From: an uncultured Bacteroidales bacterium
GTDB lineage: Bacteria > Bacteroidota > Bacteroidia > Bacteroidales > Bacteroidaceae
Length of the DNA: 64,000 nucleotides
Reading direction: 5' to 3'
Assembly: GCA_902786925.1 (NCBI GenBank)
Contig: CADAEK010000001.1
Span: 113,990 to 177,989 of the forward strand
This document shows positions 45,744 to 54,000 of this stretch, piece by piece. A model generated the notes under the pieces. That model did not search any database, had not been told where the DNA came from, and was given only the letters and a program-made list of their open reading frames with translations. Position numbers and translations under genes: made by a program. Each line of letters begins with the position of its first letter. Positions within the stretch are counted from its first letter, which is position 1.

Positions 45744-48122
45744 ATGAAAAGAACAATTCTGCTACCATTCGTAGCTCTGCTCTCCTCAGTCACCCTTGCA
45801 CAGACCGTGGAATTCTACACACCACGCACTGTGCGCATCGTGAAAGAGAACGGGCAATCCTATGAGAAAAAATCACTCGTAGTGATTGCATCACCCCAGA
45901 AAGTGAAGGTGAGCCAATCACAGCAAAACGGTGCCACCATCTACAAGTCTTCAGCACTCACAGTCACCGTCAAGGACGGCTCTGTCTCATTCGCAGATGC
46001 CAAGGGAACTCCTCTTACGTCCGAAGGGAGCTGGGGCTTTCAAGCTATTACCGACGGACCAGACAAAGGTTCCTACAAAGTCAAACAGTCATGGAACGTC
46101 GAAGCCGATGAAGGCATCTATGGCGTTGGCCTCCTCCAGAATGGCAAGATGAGCCAGAGAGGAGAAAACCGCCGTATGGAGCAGAACAACCTCGAAGACT
46201 ACGCCCACTTCTACCAAACCATCAAGGGCTATGGCATCTATTGGGACAACTACTCACCCACTCGCCTTGTCACCCCTGCAGAAGGACAGGCAGGCCAAGT
46301 GGAGCTCGAGTCTGAAGTAGGCAACATGGTTGACTACTACTTTATTTATGGCGGTGATGCCGACGGCGTGATAGCTGAGATGCGCCATCTCTCAGGCTCC
46401 GTGCCTATGATGCCACTCTGGACTTATGGCTTCCACCAGTCACGTGAACGCTATAAAACACAACAGGAACTGCTCGAAGTGGTGCACAAATACCGCAATC
46501 TGAAGATTCCATTTGACGGCATCATCCAGGACTGGCAGTATTGGGGCAGCAACTACAACTGGAACGCGATGGAGTTTCTCAATCCTGATTTCGACCGCGC
46601 ACAGCAAATGATTGACGAAGTGCACAAGCAGAATGCGCACATGAGCATCTCCATCTGGGCCTCTTTCGGTCCCGAGACTAAAGGCTACAAAGAGCTGAAG
46701 GAGAAAGGGCACCTTTTCACCTTCGAGACATGGCCCCAAAGCGGTCTGCCACAGTGGCCACCACGCATGGACTACCCTAGCGGTGTGCGCGTCTACGACC
46801 CGTTCAGCGCTGAAGCCCGCGACATCTACTGGAAGAATCTCTCACGCCTTCACCAAATGGGCATTGATGCATGGTGGATGGACTCTACCGACCCAGACCA
46901 TCACAGCTATAAGGACAGCGACCTTGACCAGCCCAGCGCTATGGGCTCCTACCGCAGCGTGCGCAATGCTTTCCCTCTTATGACTGTAGGCGGCGTGTAT
47001 GACCACCAGCGTGCCGTGGACAGCACCAAACGTGTGTTCATCCTCACTCGCTCCTACTTTGCCGGCCAGCAGCGCTACGGAGCCAACACATGGAGCGGTG
47101 ATATCGGTTCCTCATGGGAAAGCCTGCGCAAGCAAGTGCCCATCTGCCTGAACTACACGCTCACTGCCAACCCACATGTCAATGCAGACATCGGTGGCTT
47201 CTTCGCAAACTCTTACAATACGCAAGGTTTCAACTCCGCCACCCGCAATCCACAATACCAAGAGCTCTACACTCGTTGGATGCAGTTTGGAGCCTTCACA
47301 CCCATGATGCGCAGTCATGGCACCGAAGTCTACCGCGAACTCTACTACTACGGCAAACCTGGTGAACCCGTCTATGACGCCCTCGTTGATGCCGTCAAGC
47401 TCCGCTACCGCTTCCTGCCCTACATCTACAGCCAGTCATGGCAGGTGACCAAGCACAACGACTCCTTCATGCGAGCTCTTTTCATGGACTTCAAGGCTGA
47501 CAAGCAGACCTGGAACAACAACCGTGAGTACATGTTCGGACATAACGTCCTCGTCTGCCCTGTCATCGATCCTCTCTACACCACAGAGAAGATTGTGCGC
47601 ACCGACCCCATGTCAGGCTGGGACAAGAAAGAAGGCAAACGCGAAGACTACGCACCCGTGGATTGGAATGCTGCGAAGACTTACAACGTCTATCTACCTG
47701 CAGGAACCAAGTGGTATGACTACTGGACCAACACCCTGCTCGACGGAGGACAGACTATCGCCGCAGCAGCCCCTATCAGCCATTCGCCCCTCTACATTAA
47801 GGCAGGAAGCATCCTTCCTCTGGGTCCCGATGTGCAGTATGCCAACGAGAACCAATATGACAACCTCGAGCTTGTAGTCTATCCAGGCGCTAATGCCACC
47901 TTCACCCTCTACGAAGACGAAGGCGACAACTACAACTACGAGAAGGGACAGTACAGCACCATTCCACTGGTATGGAACGACAAAGCCAAGACCCTTACCA
48001 TCGGCAAGCGTTCAGGCACCTTCAAGGGCATGAAAGCCACACGCACATTCAAGGTGAAGTTCGTTGATGGCACAGAGAAAACAGTCACTTACAACGGCAA
48101 GGCACTCTCTGTAAAGAAATAA
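45744..48122 (+). CDS. GH31 alpha-xylosidase/alpha-glucosidase, secreted
   Basis: 792 residues with a signal peptide (LLPFVALLSSVTLAQ). The N-terminal beta domain contains EGIYGVGLLQNGKMSQRGEN; the barrel carries the nucleophile Asp380 in WWMDSTDPD and a probable acid/base Asp453 in TWSGDIGSSWESL. A C-terminal beta region resembling DUF5110 ends the chain. The overall pattern is that of Bacteroidetes alpha-xylosidases and alpha-glucosidases. With xylanase and arabinofuranosidase genes nearby, release of alpha-xylose or of alpha-linked glucose from plant glycans is plausible; the substrate is not settled. It follows a phased operator array and is monocistronic. Confidence 0.9.
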   Translation: MKRTILLPFVALLSSVTLAQTVEFYTPRTVRIVKENGQSYEKKSLVVIASPQKVKVSQSQQNGATIYKSSALTVTVKDGSVSFADAKGTPLTSEGSWGFQAITDGPDKGSYKVKQSWNVEADEGIYGVGLLQNGKMSQRGENRRMEQNNLEDYAHFYQTIKGYGIYWDNYSPTRLVTPAEGQAGQVELESEVGNMVDYYFIYGGDADGVIAEMRHLSGSVPMMPLWTYGFHQSRERYKTQQELLEVVHKYRNLKIPFDGIIQDWQYWGSNYNWNAMEFLNPDFDRAQQMIDEVHKQNAHMSISIWASFGPETKGYKELKEKGHLFTFETWPQSGLPQWPPRMDYPSGVRVYDPFSAEARDIYWKNLSRLHQMGIDAWWMDSTDPDHHSYKDSDLDQPSAMGSYRSVRNAFPLMTVGGVYDHQRAVDSTKRVFILTRSYFAGQQRYGANTWSGDIGSSWESLRKQVPICLNYTLTANPHVNADIGGFFANSYNTQGFNSATRNPQYQELYTRWMQFGAFTPMMRSHGTEVYRELYYYGKPGEPVYDALVDAVKLRYRFLPYIYSQSWQVTKHNDSFMRALFMDFKADKQTWNNNREYMFGHNVLVCPVIDPLYTTEKIVRTDPMSGWDKKEGKREDYAPVDWNAAKTYNVYLPAGTKWYDYWTNTLLDGGQTIAAAAPISHSPLYIKAGSILPLGPDVQYANENQYDNLELVVYPGANATFTLYEDEGDNYNYEKGQYSTIPLVWNDKAKTLTIGKRSGTFKGMKATRTFKVKFVDGTEKTVTYNGKALSVKK

Positions 48123-48185
48123 TCCCTTCATACTTTACTTTATTATCAAAAGCAAGGCTATAATACAGAAAAAACAGTCAATATA

Positions 48186-48216
48186 TTGCTAAAGCTGTAT
48201 AAAAGCCTTAAATTTG
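48186..48216 (+). promoter_or_regulatory. Promoter for the TMEM43/AAA pair
   Basis: TTG (48186-48188) and TAAATTTG (48209-48216) with a 20-bp spacer. A hairpin begins exactly at the end of the -7 element. Confidence 0.65.
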
Positions 48217-48249
48217 CAACCCCATGTTCTATTCCAGACATGGGGTTGC
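48216..48249 (+). terminator. Hairpin at the transcript start or GH31 terminator
   Basis: GCAACCCCATGT and ACATGGGGTTGC form a perfect 12-bp stem with a 10-nt loop. It lacks a U tract. It could end GH31 transcription or sit at the 5' end of the following mRNA. Confidence 0.6.
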
Positions 48250-48375
48250 TTCATGATGTGGCAACACGAGATGGCTGACCCACCAACTCCTACTCTGGAC
48301 AATAAAAAGGTGCCCTTCTACAGCCAACAAGCAATGTCTACTGTCACCTATTAACTATAAACAATCATAACGTGT

Positions 48376-49746
48376 ATGGCTTATCAAGAAACTAAAACAA
48401 CAGGCTATGGGACCCGCATGGGTCGTTCATTCAAGAGTATTGGTTCAAGCTTTATCCTTTTCTGTGCTGCTACAGTGTTGCTGTGGTGGAATGAAGGGAA
48501 TGCTGTCAAAACAGAAAAGATGCTCAACGAGGCTGAGGGTGCTTATGTAGACATGGAGAACCCTAACAAGAAAGACGCTTCTTTAGATGGTGAACTGGTC
48601 TGTGCCACAGCTTTGGCCACCACCGAAGACTCTTTGTCCGATGGGCAGTTTGGTATCGGAGCAAAGGCCATCTCCCTCCAGCGCAAAGTGGAATACTACC
48701 AGTGGACAGAGCATGCACAAGAGTCAAGCGAAGACAAATTGGGAGGCAAGGAAGTCACCACTACCACATACACCTATACCAAGGAGTGGACTTCAGAGCC
48801 CATACAATCAAGCGAATTCAAAGACCCAGCCTATCAGCAAAAGAATATGGTGCTGACCACTTTCGACGATAGTGACTGGTGGGCCGAGAACGTCAGCTTT
48901 GGAGCCTATAAACTCAATGAGAGCCTCGTACACCGCATCTCTTCCGAAGAGCCTCTGGAACTGGCTATCAGCAATGACTTGCTACAGGCTTTAGACAAAC
49001 AAACGCTGGTAGCTTACGAGCGCTTTCATGGTCCTGCCACGCCCAAGACCCCTGGCACAAATCCTCTACCATCCGCAACCGTTCCCGATTCGGTGAAGGT
49101 TACCAATGACTCAGCCCGAATAGCCAACGATTCCATCAAAGCCGTTACAGACAGCTTGATGGCTCATGCGGAAAATCAAGTAAGCCTGCAATACGTGCAT
49201 CAAGCTGGCAATATGCTTTACATTGGCCTAGTCCCTGGTGCGCCAGAAGTGGGTGATGTACGTGTGACATGGACCCAAATTGTTCCTGCAAAAGTCACCA
49301 TTATCTCGCAAGTGGACGGCGACACTTTCAAGCCTTACAAAGCCAAGAACGGCAAGCGCTTCCAAACCCTTGTGATGGGCAAGAAGGATGCTGCCGACAT
49401 TTTCGAAAGCGCACACAATTCCAACACTTTCTGGCTCTGGACACTTCGCATAATTGGCATTCTGTTAGTCATCGCCGGCTTGAAAGGCATCTTCGGAATT
49501 CTCGAAACACTCTTCAAGGTAGTGCCCTTCTTGGCAGGCATCGTTGGCTGGGGCATAGGTCTCGTCTGCACAGTTGTCGGAATCGTTTGGTCACTCATCA
49601 TCATAGCGCTTGCATGGCTTTTCTACCGCCCATTGCTAGGCATCACCCTCTTAGTGGTCGCTGGTTTCCTCATCTGGATATTCGCATTCAAGGGAAAGGA
49701 CAAATTAAAGGAATTGATGGCCAAGAACCCGAAAGCTGAAGAATAA
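48376..49746 (+). CDS. TMEM43-family membrane protein
   Basis: 456 residues. An N-terminal helix (SFILFCAATVLLWWNEGNAVK, about 26-45) leads to an extracytoplasmic region of about 290 residues with a charged, Ser/Thr/Asp-rich insertion (DSVKVTNDSARIANDS), then three or four closely packed helices (about 352-445). The WWNEGNAVKT stretch and this topology mark TMEM43. In eukaryotes TMEM43 sits in the nuclear envelope/ER; the bacterial role is unknown. It is 45 bp upstream of a membrane-anchored AAA ATPase gene, with no terminator between, which suggests a shared function. Confidence 0.82.
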   Translation: MAYQETKTTGYGTRMGRSFKSIGSSFILFCAATVLLWWNEGNAVKTEKMLNEAEGAYVDMENPNKKDASLDGELVCATALATTEDSLSDGQFGIGAKAISLQRKVEYYQWTEHAQESSEDKLGGKEVTTTTYTYTKEWTSEPIQSSEFKDPAYQQKNMVLTTFDDSDWWAENVSFGAYKLNESLVHRISSEEPLELAISNDLLQALDKQTLVAYERFHGPATPKTPGTNPLPSATVPDSVKVTNDSARIANDSIKAVTDSLMAHAENQVSLQYVHQAGNMLYIGLVPGAPEVGDVRVTWTQIVPAKVTIISQVDGDTFKPYKAKNGKRFQTLVMGKKDAADIFESAHNSNTFWLWTLRIIGILLVIAGLKGIFGILETLFKVVPFLAGIVGWGIGLVCTVVGIVWSLIIIALAWLFYRPLLGITLLVVAGFLIWIFAFKGKDKLKELMAKNPKAEE

Positions 49747-49791
49747 GCATAATTTCCAACAATACACTTACATCAGAAAAAGCCAACTCTT

Positions 49792-50808
49792 ATGACATTC
49801 TCCAACGAATTGGGACAAAAGATTTTTAAAGGATGTGGCTGCCTGTCCATCGGCTTTGTCGTGCTTCTCACCATCTTCGTCATCGTCATAGCGCTCTGCA
49901 TAGACGATGAGGAAGAAGAGGATGGTGTGGCACAGACTGAACAGACGGGAAAGGCTGAGCAAAAAGACAGCATCGTCGTCAACGAAGTGCTGGAAGGAGA
50001 CCCCTACAAAGAACTGGACGAACTGATTGGCCTGGAGAATGTGAAAAGGGAGGTGCGCACGCTGGCCAACTTCGTCAAGGTGCAGAAAATGCGCAAAGCC
50101 CAAGGACTGAAGACCCCGAAGATGTCCTACCATCTAGTATTCACAGGAAGTCCAGGAACAGGCAAGACCACTGTGGCACGTATCGTGGCACGTATCTACA
50201 AGGATCTTGGCGTGCTGAAAAAGGGACACACCGTGGAGACCGACCGCTCAGGCCTTGTGGCTGAATACATGGGACAGACTGCGGTGAAGACCAATGCCAT
50301 CATTGATTCAGCCCTCAATGGAGTGCTCTTCATTGACGAGGCTTATGCGCTTGTGCCCGAGAGAGGCAATGGACAGGACTATGGACAGGAAGCCATCTCC
50401 ACATTGCTTAAACGCATGGAAGACGACCGCGACAAACTTGTTGTCATCATCGCGGGCTACCCCAAAGAGATGCAGCGCTTCATTGACTCCAATCCAGGTC
50501 TGCAATCTCGCTTTACACGCTACATTGACTTCCCCGATTATAGTGCAGGCGAACTGACGGATATATTTAAGATGTACGTGCGGAAGAACCAGTACACGCT
50601 GACTGCTGAGACCGAGCTATATCTCACGCAGAAACTTGACAGCGTTGTGCGGCATAAGGAACGCAACTTCGGAAATGCCCGCTACGTGCGCAACATGTTC
50701 GAGAAATGCATCCAGCAACAGGCCAACCGCCTGTCACGCCAGTCGAACGTCAGCAAGTCACAACTGACCGAACTCACCCTTGCGGACCTCCAGCAGACCT
50801 TTCGCTGA
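49792..50808 (+). CDS. Membrane-anchored AAA+ ATPase, CbbX/SpoVK type
   Basis: 338 residues. A single N-terminal transmembrane helix (SIGFVVLLTIFVIVIALCI, about 19-37) is followed by an acidic linker (DDEEEEDGV) and a classical AAA+ domain: Walker A GSPGTGKTT (about residues 121-129), Walker B VLFIDEAY, sensor 1 VIIAGYP, an arginine-finger region GLQSRFTRYIDF and sensor 2 FGNARYVRNMFE. The CbbX/SpoVK branch usually remodels soluble complexes (CbbX activates Rubisco) and lacks a membrane anchor. Its partner may be the TMEM43 protein encoded just upstream. Confidence 0.87.
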   Translation: MTFSNELGQKIFKGCGCLSIGFVVLLTIFVIVIALCIDDEEEEDGVAQTEQTGKAEQKDSIVVNEVLEGDPYKELDELIGLENVKREVRTLANFVKVQKMRKAQGLKTPKMSYHLVFTGSPGTGKTTVARIVARIYKDLGVLKKGHTVETDRSGLVAEYMGQTAVKTNAIIDSALNGVLFIDEAYALVPERGNGQDYGQEAISTLLKRMEDDRDKLVVIIAGYPKEMQRFIDSNPGLQSRFTRYIDFPDYSAGELTDIFKMYVRKNQYTLTAETELYLTQKLDSVVRHKERNFGNARYVRNMFEKCIQQQANRLSRQSNVSKSQLTELTLADLQQTFR

Positions 50809-50861
50809 GCCAACAAGCATTGAAGCAAGTTCAAAATGCTCATGCTGCTCTCACAAGGCCA

Positions 50862-53726
50862 TCATCTTCTTCCGCTTTTCCTATACTCCCCTGGAAGTAC
50901 ACCAAAAGCTGCCTTGAAGCACTTGGTGAAATAAGATGGAGTGGCAAAGCCCGTCCGGCTTGCTACTTCTGCAACAGGCAGGTCGTCCGTACGAAGCATT
51001 TCTGCTGCCACAGTCAGACGCACCATCCGGATAAACTCCGTAGGAGTCTGCTGAGTAGTGCGCTGAATCTTCCGATACAGACTCATCCGGCTCATGAAGA
51101 GGTCGCTGGCAAACTGTTCTGCGGTGTAGTTGGGGTTGTCTATATTCCGTTCCACACGCTCTTTCGCCATCCGCAAAAACTTCACGTCCCCCTTCGACAA
51201 CACACGTTCCACACGCTCCACTTTCTGTGCTTCAGCAGACACATCCTCTACGCGTGCCCCACTCTGCCCTGCTGCCATTACGGCATCCTTCACCTGACTT
51301 TCACGCTGTCCACGCATTTCCTGTGCCAGAGTCACCAACTTTTCGATTTCCATCCGCTGCATCCTGCTTCGGAAATAGTAATAGAGTATGCAGACCACCA
51401 CACCAGTTCCTGCTAACAGATAGAACAGCTGCATCCACCAAGTCTCCCACCAAGCCGGTTCTTTCACAATAGTGAGGCTCGCCACATCATCCCCCCAGTT
51501 TCCATAGATGTCAGTCGCCTTCACGTCCAGCACATAATAACCTTTTTCCAAGGCTGCAAAGTAAGCAGTGTTCTGCCCCTGCGGCAAGTATGTCCACGGA
51601 GCAGCATTATCTCCCCGGCGATACAAGCGGTAAGCATAACTGATACGATCGGCATTCAAGTGGTCAAGGGTACTGAAATTCACAGCCACACTCACTTCAT
51701 CTGGAGCGATAGACCATTCATGCTCCCCAAGTCCCAAAAGGTGCTTCTCCCCATCCACAACCACCGAGGAGAATAAAGGAGGCCTGACACGAGAGTGGCG
51801 GTCGAGCTGCATGGTTGAAGAAAACAGGCACAATCCTCCAGCCCCACCCACACAGACGCGACCTTTGAGACGGCTCAGACAAAGATAATAATCCAAACCG
51901 ATGCCAACATCATCAGCACCATACATACGGAAGGTCTCCCATTGCGGACTATACTCCTTCACGCATCTGCTGGTCATTACCCACAGGTGCCCCACACTAT
52001 CTACCACCATATCCATCACAGTCCCTCCGTTCGCAAAACTTGCGTCAGCATCCTTGCTTATAGAACCAGAAGCTGCATCATAGTGAAATACATCCCCCAA
52101 TCTCGTGCCCAGCCACACCTCGCCCTTAGAGGAAACAGCCAACGACGTGTAATCACTTGCCTTGCTTTCCACCACCTTCCTGACCTGTCCACGCGCGGCA
52201 TCCAGCACATTCAAGTCAGACTGAGACACAATGAAATAAAGACGCTGACTCGCATCTGCCCATTTCATTGCAGTCACACCGCCAAGAGAAGAGGCTCGCT
52301 TCCGAAGCTTTTTGGCCACCAAATCATAAGAGAAGATGGCATCGGACGTCGCTATCCACAAATGCCCATGCCCGTCATCCTGCAGGAATCTCACCTCCTG
52401 CCCCACATCGGCCACATCCTGAAAGTTTACTTTTCCAGCCTCTAGCCACAGCAACTTCACCACCGTTCCTTCACAACTCCAAACCCCTCCTCCATTCCGC
52501 CGCTCCATGATGCGAGAGCCGGCTGCCTGTTGCGTCTCCAATACAATACGGCACTCGTCCGTCGCGGGATTCCATACCAAAAGTCCGTAACGCAAATGCC
52601 ACAACCAGACCCAACCATTTGCATCCTCCACCACATTCTCAGCAACCATCTCCATGCCAGTATGTGCCTGCACAGAAGGAAACATACAATGAGTTACCCC
52701 CTCATCTTGACGGCAAAGAATGAATGTGCGAGGCGAATAACTTGCCACCCACACATTCTTCTGTTCGTCCAAGTAACTGGCCGCAAAAACTTTCTTCCCC
52801 GACGGAATGAGATGTTCAGTGGAATGAGGCAAGAGAGTGCCATCTTCCTGTATGTCGTACGCATAAAAGCCATCCATGGCCGAGCACCACAAAGTCTTGC
52901 CATCGGATGTCATAGAGATAATCTTTCCTTTACTCTCATTCAACGTTCGACCCTCAAAAGTGCATGGCTGGTATTCCACCCGATGAGCATGATCGCTGTC
53001 ACCCAGCACATACTTCACGACTCCCATTCCCCATGTACTCACCCAGAAACATCCATGCGCCACGTCTTCATAAAATCCGCCATGAGGTTCACATGGGCAG
53101 TCCCAATGGCACGGCACAAACGAGTCTGTAGCCTTATCGTAACGGCGCATTCCCCCACGGCACTCATAGAGCCAATAGCGTCCACGGCTGTCCTCGCTTA
53201 TGCTATTCACAAACTTCTTTCCATCACCAGCATTAGGGGCCTTATACACTTTAATTACCATCCCCTCAGCTGTCATGTGCACGATATGCCGTGCAACCAT
53301 CACCCACAATGAGCCGTCACGGGTCACATCAAGATGATTAATCGGACCAGACGGGAAAGCCTTGTCCCTAATCTGCCTCAAAGCATAATCGTTCTTATCT
53401 AAATAATATAATCCAACCTCTGTAGCGACCCAAATGCGGTGGCCTTTCCCCACCGCCAAATCTACAATATGGTTAGAGAGCCAATAATCAGGATGAGCAT
53501 CATCACTTCGAAACACATCAATCTGATAGCCGTTGTCGCGGCACAAGCCACCCTCTGTTGCATACCACATATACCCCTCTTCATCTTTCACGATGTGATG
53601 CAGGTTTGCCGACGGCAAAAAACGCTGTGTTGGCAGGTTTTTAACCACAATATTCTGGGCATATAACCCATGGTACAATAGAACAAACGTAACAACAAAC
53701 AGACAGGCCTGATAAAGAAAACGCAT
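50862..53726 (-). CDS. Large membrane-bound AraC regulator with propeller sensor, no kinase
   Basis: 954 residues. Signal peptide (LFVVTFVLLYHGLYAQ), then about 650 residues of propeller repeats (HHIVKDEEGYMWYATEGGL; GHRIWVATEVGLYYLD), a Y_Y_Y domain (about 690-775), a transmembrane helix (LFYLLAGTGVVVCILYYYF, about 785-805), a helical linker and a C-terminal AraC double HTH (EQFASDLFMSRMSLYRKI; VAEVASRTGFATPSYFTKCF). The sensor is like those of hybrid two-component systems, but histidine kinase and receiver are absent. It is divergent from the 1008-aa secreted protein gene (274 bp between), its likely target. Confidence 0.9.
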   Translation of the reverse strand: MRFLYQACLFVVTFVLLYHGLYAQNIVVKNLPTQRFLPSANLHHIVKDEEGYMWYATEGGLCRDNGYQIDVFRSDDAHPDYWLSNHIVDLAVGKGHRIWVATEVGLYYLDKNDYALRQIRDKAFPSGPINHLDVTRDGSLWVMVARHIVHMTAEGMVIKVYKAPNAGDGKKFVNSISEDSRGRYWLYECRGGMRRYDKATDSFVPCHWDCPCEPHGGFYEDVAHGCFWVSTWGMGVVKYVLGDSDHAHRVEYQPCTFEGRTLNESKGKIISMTSDGKTLWCSAMDGFYAYDIQEDGTLLPHSTEHLIPSGKKVFAASYLDEQKNVWVASYSPRTFILCRQDEGVTHCMFPSVQAHTGMEMVAENVVEDANGWVWLWHLRYGLLVWNPATDECRIVLETQQAAGSRIMERRNGGGVWSCEGTVVKLLWLEAGKVNFQDVADVGQEVRFLQDDGHGHLWIATSDAIFSYDLVAKKLRKRASSLGGVTAMKWADASQRLYFIVSQSDLNVLDAARGQVRKVVESKASDYTSLAVSSKGEVWLGTRLGDVFHYDAASGSISKDADASFANGGTVMDMVVDSVGHLWVMTSRCVKEYSPQWETFRMYGADDVGIGLDYYLCLSRLKGRVCVGGAGGLCLFSSTMQLDRHSRVRPPLFSSVVVDGEKHLLGLGEHEWSIAPDEVSVAVNFSTLDHLNADRISYAYRLYRRGDNAAPWTYLPQGQNTAYFAALEKGYYVLDVKATDIYGNWGDDVASLTIVKEPAWWETWWMQLFYLLAGTGVVVCILYYYFRSRMQRMEIEKLVTLAQEMRGQRESQVKDAVMAAGQSGARVEDVSAEAQKVERVERVLSKGDVKFLRMAKERVERNIDNPNYTAEQFASDLFMSRMSLYRKIQRTTQQTPTEFIRMVRLTVAAEMLRTDDLPVAEVASRTGFATPSYFTKCFKAAFGVLPGEYRKSGRR

Positions 53727-53819
53727 ACCGCAAACTAGGTATAAATATATTGATTATGAAAAGTTTATGCCACAAAAATAAGGCTTTTCAAGCACTTCTG
53801 CAAACGAACCACAAAGAAA

Positions 53820-53850
53820 TTTGTTACATATGTTCTATTTTTTGTTACAT
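53820..53850 (+). promoter_or_regulatory. Direct repeat TTGTTACAT x2, 21-bp spacing
   Basis: TTTGTTACAT begins at 53820 and 53841 in the divergent spacer, 31 bp before the TAATTTTG -7 element. Spacing and position resemble AraC-type half sites. Confidence 0.65.
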
Positions 53851-53880
53851 GCAGACAATGGAAGTCTCGTTTGTACACCC

Positions 53881-53888
53881 TAATTTTG
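53881..53888 (+). promoter_or_regulatory. Promoter -7 element for the 1008-aa secreted protein
   Basis: TAATTTTG, about 112 bp upstream of the ATG, leaving a long AT-rich leader. No clear -33 element. Confidence 0.55.
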
Positions 53889-54000
53889 CAAAGATTTATT
53901 AGAGTGCTTCACTAACATCTAGTTATTATCGCACCAGCCTATAAAGATTTCATATACACTAACACATTAATTATATATTACTAACTAAAATTTACCAACA

